Assembly: GCA_964602415.1 (NCBI GenBank)
Contig: CAZRQL010000030.1
Location: 1-36,521, forward strand
Direction of reading: 5' to 3'
Origin: CAZRQL01 sp964602415
Lineage (GTDB): Bacteria > Bacteroidota > Bacteroidia > Cytophagales > Flammeovirgaceae
Length of the DNA: 36,521 nucleotides
Of this stretch, positions 15,848 to 24,486 are shown piece after piece. The notes below the pieces were generated by a model, which saw nothing but the letters and a program-made list of their open reading frames with translations, did not search any database and was not told the DNA's origin. Every line of letters starts with the position of its first letter. Position 1 is the first letter of the stretch. A program made the position numbers and the translations under genes.

Positions 15848-18223
15848 ATGAGGTACATTTTAATCTTCACATTCCTTTTTGGAACAAGCCAAATTTATTG
15901 CCAGACCATCGGTGGAGTGGTCTTGGATGCAAAAACCGAAAAGCCACTGGTGGGGGCTTCGGTATTGTTGGGGCGTTTTGGAACAACAACCGACCCAACG
16001 GGGGCATTTCGCCTGCAAATCAACCGACCCACAACGGTACAATTCCGATTTGTGGGCTATGTAAGCCAAGAAAAACTCATCTCGCCACAGGATAGTTTTG
16101 TGGTGGTCAAACTGGAAGAGAGCAGCACTTACCTGCCTGAGGTAGAAGTGGCCTTCGAAAGAGTACAGTACCCTGTGGCCACCACTGAGTTGAGCAGAAG
16201 GGATTTGGCCAAAAACAACTTGGCACAAGACCTGCCCATGTTGCTCAATTTGTCCCCTTCGGTGGTGGTGAGTTCGGATGCGGGAGCAGGAGTGGGCTAC
16301 ACCAACCTGAGAATCAGAGGCAGCGACGGCACGCGCACCAACGTAACCCTCAACGGCGTACCCGTCAATGACTCAGAATCTCACGGCGTTTTTTGGGTCA
16401 ATATGCCCGATTTGGTTACTTCGGCTTCTTCGGTTTCCATACAGCGCGGTGTAGGAACATCGGTAAACGGCGCGGGGGCTTTCGGGGCTACCCTCAACAT
16501 CGAAACCGACAACCACAACCAAAACGAGCCTTCCGCAACTTACGCACTCACTTATGGCTCATTCAACACGTGGAGGCATAGTTTGACGCTCCATAGCGGC
16601 AAAATGGCCGATAAGCTCAGCGTGTACGCCCGATTGTCCAAAATCAAAACCGACGGATACATCGACAACGCTTGGGCGGATTTGAAATCCATGTTTGTTT
16701 CAGTTCAATACAAAACTAAGATTGGAGTTTTTACCGCCAATATCATATCGGGCAAAGAAACCACCTTTCAGGCTTGGAATGGGGTGAGCCAAGAAAACGT
16801 CCGCGCCGGAAGACGCACCTTCAACGAACTGGCTCGCTACGACAACGAAACCGACAACTACCAGCAAGACCACTACCACCTACTTCACAAAATCGAAGTC
16901 GGGCAGTGGAAAATCAATTCCGCCCTGCACTACACACACGGCAGAGGCTATTTTGAGCAGTTTGCAGACGAGCAAAAGCTAAAAAAATACGGGTTGGATA
17001 ATTTGATAATAGGAAGCGACACCATACTCAGCACCGATTTGATAAGAAGACGATGGCTTTACAACCACTTTGGCGGGGCCGTCGCCACGGCCACCTACAC
17101 CAGCCCCCAACAACTCAACAACGCGCCCAAACTCGAGTGGATTCTGGGAACAGGGGCAAACTATTACTTCGGAAGGCACTTTGGGGAAGTTATTTGGGCA
17201 AAATTTGCCTCAAACGGCAACATCAGACACAAATACTACGACAACGATGCCAACAAAACCGATATTAACTTTTTCACCAAAATCACTTACCAATTCAAAG
17301 AAAGGTATTTTGGCTACTTAGACCTGCAATACCGACGCATAGCTTACGAATTTGTAGGCAAAGTAACAGACGGGCAAGGGGTTGTGCGCGATACCCCCGA
17401 CAACGACCAATTGGCATTTTTCAATCCCAAAGCCGGACTGAGCTACCGACACCAAAACGGCGAGCTATACGCCTCATTTGCCGTAGGACACAAAGAACCC
17501 AACCGAGACGACTACACCAACAACACCGCCGCCTCAAGACCCAAAGCCGAACAACTGCTTGACTACGAAATCGGTATGAACCACACTTTTGGCAACTTTG
17601 CCATGGCCATCGGGGGCTACTACATGGACTACAAAAACCAGTTGATTTTGAACGGAAAAATCAACGACGTAGGCAATTACACCCGCCAAAACGTGTCCAA
17701 AAGTTTCAGCAGGGGCATAGAACTGCAATCCAAACTGAAATTTTTGCAAAATTGGCTTTGGCAAGCTAATTTGAATCTCTCCCAAAATAAAATTGTAAAC
17801 TTTTCGGAATTTGTGGACGATTACGACCAAGGCATCCAAATCGAAAACAAATACGAGATAACCGATATAGCCCTTTCGCCCTCCGTTATTGCGGGCAGTG
17901 AAGTCTCGTTCAGGCCGCGCCAAAATATAGAAATTGCTTGGATAAGCAAATACGTAGGCAAACAATATTTGGACAATACCGCAAGCAAAGACAGGATGTT
18001 AGACCCTTTTTGGGTGCAGGATTTGAGAATCAATGTGCATATCAAATACAAAGCCATTAAAAATTTACAGTTAAATTTATTAATTAATAATTTTTTAAAT
18101 GAAATGTATGCTCCTTCGGGATACACCTACGGCTGGATAGAAAACGGAAGCAGGCGCGATTTCAACTATTTGTATCCCCAAGCCGGAAGAAACTTTCTTG
18201 TGGGCATTGTGGCGGGGTTTTAA
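15848..18223 (+). CDS. TonB-dependent outer-membrane receptor under TPP riboswitch control
   Basis: The 791-residue product has a signal peptide (1-18), a carboxypeptidase-regulatory-like domain (about 20-95, IGGVVLDAKTEKPLVGASV), a plug domain (about 105-225, with LRIRGSDGTRTNVTLNGVPV and GAFGATLNIETD) and a 22-strand-type barrel ending in a terminal Phe. Energised by TonB-ExbBD, it imports a bulky or scarce nutrient. The riboswitch upstream makes thiamine or a thiamine precursor the likely substrate, in line with known thi-box-regulated TonB receptors in Bacteroidota. No cytoplasmic-membrane thiamine transporter or biosynthesis gene is adjacent. A terminator follows at 18268-18317, making it a single-gene unit. 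Confidence 0.95.
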   Translation: MRYILIFTFLFGTSQIYCQTIGGVVLDAKTEKPLVGASVLLGRFGTTTDPTGAFRLQINRPTTVQFRFVGYVSQEKLISPQDSFVVVKLEESSTYLPEVEVAFERVQYPVATTELSRRDLAKNNLAQDLPMLLNLSPSVVVSSDAGAGVGYTNLRIRGSDGTRTNVTLNGVPVNDSESHGVFWVNMPDLVTSASSVSIQRGVGTSVNGAGAFGATLNIETDNHNQNEPSATYALTYGSFNTWRHSLTLHSGKMADKLSVYARLSKIKTDGYIDNAWADLKSMFVSVQYKTKIGVFTANIISGKETTFQAWNGVSQENVRAGRRTFNELARYDNETDNYQQDHYHLLHKIEVGQWKINSALHYTHGRGYFEQFADEQKLKKYGLDNLIIGSDTILSTDLIRRRWLYNHFGGAVATATYTSPQQLNNAPKLEWILGTGANYYFGRHFGEVIWAKFASNGNIRHKYYDNDANKTDINFFTKITYQFKERYFGYLDLQYRRIAYEFVGKVTDGQGVVRDTPDNDQLAFFNPKAGLSYRHQNGELYASFAVGHKEPNRDDYTNNTAASRPKAEQLLDYEIGMNHTFGNFAMAIGGYYMDYKNQLILNGKINDVGNYTRQNVSKSFSRGIELQSKLKFLQNWLWQANLNLSQNKIVNFSEFVDDYDQGIQIENKYEITDIALSPSVIAGSEVSFRPRQNIEIAWISKYVGKQYLDNTASKDRMLDPFWVQDLRINVHIKYKAIKNLQLNLLINNFLNEMYAPSGYTYGWIENGSRRDFNYLYPQAGRNFLVGIVAGF

Positions 18224-18267
18224 AAAATTCTGTTTGTAATTGAGAAAATTTGCTTGAAGCAGGTTGA

Positions 18268-18317
18268 AAACAGCGTCAGTCTGTGAATAATGTTTGCAGA
18301 CTGACGTTTTGCTTTTT
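18268..18317 (+). terminator. Rho-independent terminator after the TonB receptor
   Basis: A perfect 10-bp stem, CGTCAGTCTG (18274-18283) with CAGACTGACG (18297-18306), is followed by TTTTGCTTTTTT. It separates the riboswitch-controlled receptor from elbB. Confidence 0.85.
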
Positions 18318-18479
18318 TCGATGGGATTTTATTTCAAAATATATTAACCCCGAATTACGCAATAGAAATTTAACCCCGAACAAATACACCCGATGCCTTA
18401 GGCGACCTGTTTAAAGACAAAAGTCTATGATTTGTGGGGTGTTTTTTAATTAGTAACTTGCCAAAAAATTCGCAAGTCC

Positions 18480-19166
18480 ATGAAACAAATAGCTGTAATC
18501 CTATCGGGCTGTGGCGTTTACGACGGCTCTGAAATCCACGAATCGGTGTTGAGTTTGCTTTGTATTGAGGAATTGGGCGGCAAATATTCAATTTTTGCGC
18601 CGGATATTGAGCAGTACCACGTCATCAACCACCTTAGCGGCGAACCGATGGACACCTCCCGCAATGTGCTCGTTGAGTCAGCAAGAATCGCGCGCGGTTT
18701 AATTCAAGCCCTACATTTATACAATCCGGCTGATTTTGACGGTTTGGTGCTGCCGGGTGGCTTTGGAGCGGCCAAAAATCTGACCCGTTGGGCATTTGAA
18801 GGGGCGCAAGGGATGATAGAAGAGCAGACCCGCAAAGCCATATTGAGTACCGTAGAAGCACATAAGCCCATTTGCGCCATGTGCATGGCACCCGCCGCCG
18901 TGGCCAAAGCATTGCAAGGAACACAATACCACGCACAACTAACGGTAGGAAGCACCGCCGAGCCTTCGCCTTATGATATAGGGGCTGTCTCTCAGGGATT
19001 GGAAGCCACCGGAGCCAAAGCCCAAATGCGCAGCATCGAAGAGATTGCCATTGACAGCGAACTCAAAATCGTCTCCGCACCTTGCTACATGATGCAAGCC
19101 ACCATCAGCCAAGTACACAAAAACATTCGCCAAGCCATTGGTGCACTTTTTGAACTGATAGGTTGA
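18480..19166 (+). CDS. elbB: ElbB-like DJ-1/PfpI family glyoxalase
   Basis: The 228-residue product matches the ElbB family (isoprenoid biosynthesis glyoxalase, formerly sigma cross-reacting protein 27A) along its full length. Family features include VILSGCGVYDGSEIHE at the N terminus, the LVLPGGFGAAKNL loop (89-101), and the nucleophile region PICAMCMAPA with Cys135 in the elbow position. It has been linked to lycopene yield and glyoxalase activity in Escherichia coli; its physiological substrate is unsettled. The TolC-family gene begins 33 nt downstream on the same strand, so the two may be co-transcribed. Upstream, TAACTTG near 18453 resembles a weak -7 box. Confidence 0.95.
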   Translation: MKQIAVILSGCGVYDGSEIHESVLSLLCIEELGGKYSIFAPDIEQYHVINHLSGEPMDTSRNVLVESARIARGLIQALHLYNPADFDGLVLPGGFGAAKNLTRWAFEGAQGMIEEQTRKAILSTVEAHKPICAMCMAPAAVAKALQGTQYHAQLTVGSTAEPSPYDIGAVSQGLEATGAKAQMRSIEEIAIDSELKIVSAPCYMMQATISQVHKNIRQAIGALFELIG

Positions 19167-19199
19167 TTCACAGATTATCAAAAATTGATTTCTCAAAAG

Positions 19200-20513
19200 A
19201 TGCGATATTTTTTATTCTTTCTAATCGCGCAAAATACTTTTGCGCAATCCTCTCTTACGTTGCCTCAGGCAGTAGAAATGACCCTTGCCAACCACTTTGG
19301 CATAGCCATCGAAAAAGTAAATTTGGAAGTTGCCCAAAACTCCAACCACTACGGCGAAGCGGGTGGCTTGCCGCGTATTGTCTTCAACCTAAACCAAACC
19401 AACTCGTTTAGCGATGTGGTAAATCCTGCATCTTTTTTGCAAGGCACTACCATCCGCAACAACATCAACCCCACTATCGCGCTGGATTGGGTTATTTTTG
19501 ACGGCTTTCGCGCCCGCACCACCAAAGAAAGACTCGAAAAACTCGAAAAAGAAAGCCAAGCCAATCTTGAGGTAATGGTTCAAAACGCCATTCAAAGCAC
19601 GGTTGTGGGTTTTTATAGGGTTTTGTTGGAAAAAGAGCGGCTCGAACTTGCCCGCCAAACGCTGCAACTTTCAAGGCTTCGTTATGGGTACATAGCCGAC
19701 AAAAAAGAAATGGGCGCGGCCACCAGTGCCGAAGTGCTCAATTTGCAGTCTGCCTACCTGAGCGACTCCGTAAACTTTCTCAATCAAGAACTTAGCTACC
19801 AAACAGCCCTCACAGACCTGCAATGGACACTCAACTCACCCCAGCCTGTGGAGGCTGTGGGCAGTTTGGAAGTGCCCACACAAACCTATCAATTGGACAA
19901 CTTGCTCCAAGTCGCCACCGCCTCAAACGCAAATCTCAAAAAAGAATACATCACACTGGAAATCAGTCAAAAATCTGTAGAGTTGGCTTATGCAGACCTT
20001 TCCCCAAAAATCGCTACAACCCTCAACTACAGCTTTGACCGCGCCAGACAAGACATATCCAACGCAAGCCTGCCGGCCAGTTTTCGCGCCGAGCCTGTCA
20101 ATTTTGCCAATGTGAACTCAGGGGCTGTCGGCTTTACCCTCTCCCAAACCCTCTACAATGGCGGACGCATACAGCGTGCCATCGAAAACGCCAAGTTGCG
20201 CGAAAAAGCCCAAAACCTTAGGCTCGAACAACTCAAAGCCAACATATCCAGAGAGCTAACCAACGAATTTAACACCTACCAGAGCCGAAACCGTATTTAC
20301 CAAACCGCCCTAAAAAGTGCGCAAGTGGCTGCCGCCAATCTCGACATCGCTCGCCAACGGTTTGAATCGGGACTTATCGGCTCGCTCGACTACCGCGCCA
20401 TCCAAACCAACTACGCCAATGCAGAGTTTGCCCGCATCAATTCGGCCTATCTCGCGCTGGTCTCATTGGTCAATTTGCAGAGGCTTACGGGAGGAATTGT
20501 GGATTTGAAATAG
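19200..20513 (+). CDS. TolC-family outer-membrane efflux protein
   Basis: The 437-residue product has a signal peptide (1-16, ending TFAQ) and two long alpha-helical repeats typical of OEP/TolC channels (for example LNLQSAYLSDSVNFLNQELSYQTALTDLQ and its second-half counterpart near ANLDIARQRFESGLIGSLDYRAIQ). It would form the outer-membrane exit duct of a type I secretion or RND/ABC efflux system. No membrane-fusion or inner-membrane pump gene accompanies it; the following 1.1 kb is repeat DNA. The ATG at 19200 is chosen because it begins the signal peptide, not the TTG five codons earlier. Confidence 0.93.
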   Translation: MRYFLFFLIAQNTFAQSSLTLPQAVEMTLANHFGIAIEKVNLEVAQNSNHYGEAGGLPRIVFNLNQTNSFSDVVNPASFLQGTTIRNNINPTIALDWVIFDGFRARTTKERLEKLEKESQANLEVMVQNAIQSTVVGFYRVLLEKERLELARQTLQLSRLRYGYIADKKEMGAATSAEVLNLQSAYLSDSVNFLNQELSYQTALTDLQWTLNSPQPVEAVGSLEVPTQTYQLDNLLQVATASNANLKKEYITLEISQKSVELAYADLSPKIATTLNYSFDRARQDISNASLPASFRAEPVNFANVNSGAVGFTLSQTLYNGGRIQRAIENAKLREKAQNLRLEQLKANISRELTNEFNTYQSRNRIYQTALKSAQVAAANLDIARQRFESGLIGSLDYRAIQTNYANAEFARINSAYLALVSLVNLQRLTGGIVDLK

Positions 20514-20736
20514 AGGCCATAAATAATGTGATGCCTTTGGAGTTGAGTCAATTCCCCTGCTGTGTCTTTACGGAATTGTCAGCTTATTGCCTCGATGGGG
20601 CTTTGGGGCTATTTTTTCCAATCTATTATCGCATGTTACGCAATGGAAATTTTTCTAAAACTTAATCAGGGCTTTAGGGGATCAATAGCCCGAAGGAGTG
20701 CTATGGTAATAGCCTGTCATGAATACCCCATCCACA

Positions 20737-20749
20737 GCCTCGTAGAGGC
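20737..20749. repeat. Short palindrome GCCTCGTAGAGGC
   Basis: A 5-bp perfect stem with a GTA loop in the repeat-rich interval. No T tract is present, so a terminator is unlikely. Probably one of several intergenic palindromic repeat families. Confidence 0.4.
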
Positions 20750-20863
20750 GATAGTATTGCAGCATTATATTGATTTCTGAAATAAATTAACATTTTTTTA
20801 CACAAATATTTGATATACAACTAATTTGTGTATTATCTGTCTTTGGGTTTAATGTAATATTTC

Positions 20864-20925
20864 GCTCCTACGGAGCTAATCGCGGATTATGTATCGAATC
20901 TATTACGACCCCGCTCCTATGGAAC
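20864..20925. repeat. Two copies of a GCTCCTAyGGAgC palindrome
   Basis: GCTCCTACGGAGC at 20864-20876 and the slightly decayed GCTCCTATGGAAC at 20913-20925 are about 49 bp apart. They look like REP-type elements; no associated transposase is in the window. Confidence 0.45.
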
Positions 20926-21108
20926 TGTCCCCCCCTTGAGGCAGGAGGCTCGAAATCAAACAATCCGTAAATGCTGTTTATGCCGATTGTGTAATCCGAG
21001 ATAAATTGCTTAGTTTGTATTGTTGCAAATTTTAGCAAAAGTAAACATGCAAAAAAATGTAATCGAGAATTATCAAGTTAATACAATCAACTCATATGAC
21101 TGGTGTCT

Positions 21109-21572
21109 CTCCGCCCTAAAGGACGGAGTTAAGTTGCTTGATTGTGAGTTTTCTGTACGCCCTAAGGGACGGGGTTAATTCACTTGATGTGAGTTTTTTA
21201 TTAACTCCGCCCTTTAGGGCGGTGATTCCAATCGCTACTCCATTATTGGGCTTTAGCCGTGAATCGCTGAACAAAGTCAACATAACCCGGTGGATTGATA
21301 TACACAGAAATATGGAGCTTTTTGTTCCCTCCGCCCTAAAGGACGGAGTTAAGTTGCTTGATTGTGAGTTTTCTGTACGCCCTAAGGGACGGGGTTAATT
21401 CACTTGATGTGAGTTTTTTATTAACTCCGCCCTTTAGGGCGGTGATTCCAATCGCTACTCCATTATTGGGCTTTAGCCGTGAATCGCTGAACAAAGTCAA
21501 CATAACCCGGTGGATTGATATACACAGAAATATGGAGCTTTTTGTTCCCTCCGCCCTAAAGGACGGAGTTAA
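21109..21572. repeat. Perfect 220-bp tandem duplication with internal hairpins
   Basis: The unit starting CTCCGCCCTAAAGG at 21109 is repeated without any difference from 21329, and a 24-bp partial third copy runs from 21549 to 21572. Each unit contains three hairpin motifs: CTCCGCCCTAAAGGACGGAG, CGCCCTAAGGGACGGGG, and the inverted ACTCCGCCCTTTAGGGCGG. Hairpin arms carry the common flank AGTTAA/TTAACT, so the motif is present in both orientations. Exact identity implies a recent duplication or active homogenisation, and the partial third copy suggests unequal recombination between hairpin motifs. Confidence 0.95.
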
Positions 21573-21629
21573 TTACTTGATGTAACATGTTAATCAGGAA
21601 ATGAAGCCGCAGCCTCGAAAACCAGAGTT

Positions 21630-23723
21630 CTAAAACTTCATCAATACCTGAATTTTAAGTTCGGGGCGGCTGTTGCCCTCAATTTCCTCCAAGCCTGAGC
21701 CTATGCGGTCTTGGTTGCGGTAGCTCCAAACCGAGTACCGTGCCCAGACACTGAATTTTTTGCTGTGTTTGTAGCGCAGCATCAAATAAGAGCGCATCCC
21801 CTGCCCAAAATAAGGCGGAATCGAAAAACTGTACAACACATCGTTTTCATAAATGTAAATTCTTGTGTCATAGTCGTCTGTCTGAAAAAGAGCCACCCTG
21901 CCGGTAGCTTCAAAACGCCCCATCCGAGCCGAAACGTCCTGCGCCGCCGCAAAACCAAAGCGGGTTTGAGTCTGAGCAAACGAACTAAACAGCACCCTGG
22001 ATTTCAAACTAAAAATATCATCGTTAAACTCTCCATAAAGCATCCAATTTTCGCGGGTAGCGTTGAGGGGGACATCTATTTTAGAGATGAGATTTTCGTT
22101 TTGCGGCAAATTGCGTGGCTTGGTCTCTGTGCGGTACTGGGCAAAAAGCATGATTTTTTTGGTGGGCTTGTGGGTAAGGCGCAACAGCATCTCAGAGCCT
22201 TGCGTGGGCGCATCTACCCTAAAGCGAAGCCAAGGGAAATAAAAAATATCGTAAAACGCCGCCAACTGCCAGCGTCGGTTCGGAATGATTTTCAAGCCCC
22301 AATACATGCCCGTCTCGTTGATGTTGCGGGTGTTTTCGTTGAAGGCATTACCATAAAAAGAATGAAAATTGCGGTCAAAACGGCGGTAGAGTAGGGCGGC
22401 TTCCACTTTTTGGGACAAAGAAGCTATCGCCCCTGTAACCCCTCCGATGCCTCCACTTTGCGAGCGCGCCCATTCGCCAAAAAAGGAAATATTTTGCCAA
22501 TAATAGTTGAAATCAACACTGAAAGCCGTGTTCTGACGACCGCTGAACTCGAACTGGTTGTATTTGCGGGCGGTAGGGGTGAGAAGCACCGAAAACTCCG
22601 TGCGCAAAGCAGTTAGTCCGGCACTAAACCGCTTGTTGAGGGTGGTGTAACTTAGGTTGCCGCCGATGTTGGTTTCGCCCAAGGTGTTCTTGGCGGCAAT
22701 TTCGTTGGGGGTGCGGTGAAAACCCGTGCGCTGAATGTAGTTGGTGATGTCTTCGATGTTGTCGAGCGTGTCGGTGGCTTGGCGGATGTTGGCATCTTGA
22801 CGCGTAGAAGAGACAAAACCCGTCAGTTTGAGTTGCCCCAAGTCATAGGTGGCAGCCGCCCCTCTAAAAAAACCTGTTTCCAATACAGACGTATAGGGCA
22901 AAATTCCTTTGGTCGAGCGTCTTACGGTCGCTGTCGTTTCCGCACCTTTGCCCACGGCAAAGCCTCCTGCCAACAAAACCCCTTGACCAAATTGCAGTGC
23001 ATAATCCCCCAACATGATGGTTTTGAATTTGCCCCTGTTGTAAAAACCCGCATGAAAAGAATAAAAATCCATCAAGTGCCGCTTGGTGTTGGGCTCCCAG
23101 ATGACGTTTTCCCCTGCATCTTTTTCGACCGTCAAACCAAAAGTAAAGTCGCCCGTGTGCGCCAAACGGTAGCGGGCATAAAACCTGTCGGGTGAGCCTA
23201 CATACCGCTGAGGAGGCGTGCGCCCTTCTTCGACTATGGCATCGGTGTAGCCTTTTTTTTCTGCAAACTGCCTCGACCAGAGCAAAATAAGGTAATGGTT
23301 TTCTTCTTCTCTGAGCCTTGACCAAAGAGAGCGCGCATCGGAGGCCAGCCCTTGGTCAGACACGGTAACAAAAGGCAAAATCTTCTGAATCACAGTCGGA
23401 TTGAACCCTTCGACAGCCTGCAACTCATAGATGGAGATAAACTTGCCTGTCCTTTCTATGTGCTTAAAAATGGCATTGATTTGAGCCTCGGTGAGCATGT
23501 AAAGGCTCTGAAGCTGGGCGCGGGTGGCGGTATTGAGGTTGATGGGGTCGCGGTAAAATTGAAACAGCGACTCATAGAGATCATCGTAGTTGAGGTCTTC
23601 GTCTTGTGCACCAAATAAGTTCAGCACAAAATTCTCTAAGTCAATCTCAGGACGAGGGTACGTTTGAGCACAAACAACCCTTAGAGATAAAACCGTAAAA
23701 ATCAGCAGTATGTTTTTTTTCAT
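21630..23723 (-). CDS. Helix-hairpin-helix domain fused to outer-membrane beta-barrel
   Basis: The 697-residue product has a signal peptide (1-19, ending VVCAQ), then tandem ComEA-like helix-hairpin-helix motifs at about 57-120 (INLNTATRAQLQSLYMLTEAQ and ISIYELQAVEGFNPTVIQKI). The remaining 550 residues have the alternating-strand pattern of a large outer-membrane barrel (for example FKTIMLGDYALQFGQGVLLAGG) and end in an aromatic-terminated strand (KIQVLMKF). HhH motifs usually bind DNA, and in ComEA they do so in the periplasm. A role in DNA uptake or binding at the outer membrane is therefore a fair but unproven inference. Similar fusions are annotated in Bacteroidota without assigned function. 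Transcribed alone, towards the repeat region. Confidence 0.85.
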   Translation of the reverse strand: MKKNILLIFTVLSLRVVCAQTYPRPEIDLENFVLNLFGAQDEDLNYDDLYESLFQFYRDPINLNTATRAQLQSLYMLTEAQINAIFKHIERTGKFISIYELQAVEGFNPTVIQKILPFVTVSDQGLASDARSLWSRLREEENHYLILLWSRQFAEKKGYTDAIVEEGRTPPQRYVGSPDRFYARYRLAHTGDFTFGLTVEKDAGENVIWEPNTKRHLMDFYSFHAGFYNRGKFKTIMLGDYALQFGQGVLLAGGFAVGKGAETTATVRRSTKGILPYTSVLETGFFRGAAATYDLGQLKLTGFVSSTRQDANIRQATDTLDNIEDITNYIQRTGFHRTPNEIAAKNTLGETNIGGNLSYTTLNKRFSAGLTALRTEFSVLLTPTARKYNQFEFSGRQNTAFSVDFNYYWQNISFFGEWARSQSGGIGGVTGAIASLSQKVEAALLYRRFDRNFHSFYGNAFNENTRNINETGMYWGLKIIPNRRWQLAAFYDIFYFPWLRFRVDAPTQGSEMLLRLTHKPTKKIMLFAQYRTETKPRNLPQNENLISKIDVPLNATRENWMLYGEFNDDIFSLKSRVLFSSFAQTQTRFGFAAAQDVSARMGRFEATGRVALFQTDDYDTRIYIYENDVLYSFSIPPYFGQGMRSYLMLRYKHSKKFSVWARYSVWSYRNQDRIGSGLEEIEGNSRPELKIQVLMKF

Positions 23724-23844
23724 GAAAACCCTGTCGTCAAACTAAGTTTCAATTTAGCGCATTGAAAATGAATTGCAGATGAACAGAAATTGAATTAGTA
23801 CACAGTATTATCGATGAAGGCAAAATTTATTGTTTTTTTATCTT

Positions 23845-23852
23845 TAACTTTG
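23845..23852 (+). promoter_or_regulatory. -7 box upstream of acireductone dioxygenase
   Basis: TAACTTTG matches TAnnTTTG and lies 39 nt before the ATG at 23892, giving a leader of about 33 nt. A convincing -33 TTTG at the normal distance was not found. Confidence 0.45.
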
Positions 23853-23891
23853 AAAAAAGCCTCACAGCAATATTTTTGTAAATAAAAAAAC

Positions 23892-24437
23892 ATGGGAAAA
23901 CTAAGCGTATATCAAGAAAATAGCCCTGAGAACTTGCTTTTTTACTCTGAGCAAACCGATCAAATTGCTACCGAGCTTGCGAAAGTAGGGGTGCGGTTTG
24001 AGACTTGGCAGCCCAAATTCCAATTGCCAAAAGATGCAGATGCTCAGGCTGTTATGGAGGCTTACAGTGAAGATATTGAGCGGCTGATAGCCTCGGAAGG
24101 CTACCAATCGGTGGATGTGATTAGGATGTTTCCCGACAACGAAAAGAAAGTCGAGTTGCGCGAAAAATTCCTCAACGAACACACCCACAGCGAAGACGAA
24201 GTCCGTTTTTTTGTGGAAGGGGCGGGGATGTTTTACTTGCACGTAGAAGGCAAAGTCTATATGGCACTCTGTGAAGCGGGCGATTTTATCAGTGTGCCGG
24301 CCAACACCAAACACTGGTTTGATATGGGGCCTTCGCCCTATTTTACGGCTATCAGGCTGTTTATTTCTCCTGATGGCTGGGTAGCCAACTTCACAGGGCA
24401 AAAAATAAGCGAGTGGTTTCCCAAATACAGCTCGTAA
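23892..24437 (+). CDS. mtnD: Acireductone dioxygenase
   Basis: The 181-residue cupin matches acireductone dioxygenase. This enzyme oxidises 1,2-dihydroxy-3-keto-5-methylthiopentene in the methionine salvage pathway; with Fe2+ it yields the keto-acid precursor of methionine plus formate, with Ni2+ an off-pathway product. The metal ligands are all present at family positions: His97, His99 and Glu103 (EHTHSEDEVRFF) and His141 (TKHWFDMG). No other methionine salvage genes adjoin it. The downstream symporter starts about 49 nt later with its own promoter-like box. Confidence 0.96.
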   Translation: MGKLSVYQENSPENLLFYSEQTDQIATELAKVGVRFETWQPKFQLPKDADAQAVMEAYSEDIERLIASEGYQSVDVIRMFPDNEKKVELREKFLNEHTHSEDEVRFFVEGAGMFYLHVEGKVYMALCEAGDFISVPANTKHWFDMGPSPYFTAIRLFISPDGWVANFTGQKISEWFPKYSS

Positions 24438-24473
24438 TGTTGAACCTATACCCAAACCTCAAAAGTTTTTTGG

Positions 24474-24481
24474 TTACTTTG
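24474..24481 (+). promoter_or_regulatory. -7-like box (TTACTTTG) abutting the symporter start
   Basis: TTACTTTG ends 5 nt before the ATG at 24487, in the arrangement seen at 4218 and 26643. Transcription from it would give a leaderless or nearly leaderless mRNA. It is an imperfect match to TAnnTTTG, with a one-base spacer. Confidence 0.3.
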
Positions 24482-24486
24482 CAGAT

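Larger units (their letters stand above)
20514..21629. other. Gene-free interval made of palindromic repeats
   Basis: No plausible gene is seen in about 1.1 kb. The interval holds several short palindromes of different sequence: GCCTCGTAGAGGC (20737-20749), GCTCCTACGGAGC (20864-20876), a degenerate relative GCTCCTATGGAAC (20913-20925), and the CCGCCCT-AGGGCGG hairpins inside the 220-bp tandem repeat. CCGTAAATGC (20965-20974) recalls the element at 2552. Open frames across the repeats are by-products of the repetition. Confidence 0.8.

Noticed and set aside
21109..21572. Possible CRISPR array
   Set aside because: The repeat unit is 220 bp and wholly identical, with no 20-45 bp repeats separated by unique spacers and no cas genes.
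21138..21585. Two near-identical open frames of 86 and 75 codons
   Set aside because: They exist only because the 220-bp repeat is open in one frame; the translated hairpins have no protein-like features.
22716..23195. 159-codon plus-strand frame
   Set aside because: Antisense to the HhH/barrel gene, which has a signal peptide and continuous barrel pattern; the frame is a shadow.
23901..24455. 184-codon frame antisense to mtnD
   Set aside because: The plus strand encodes a full acireductone dioxygenase with all metal ligands; the antisense frame is a shadow.
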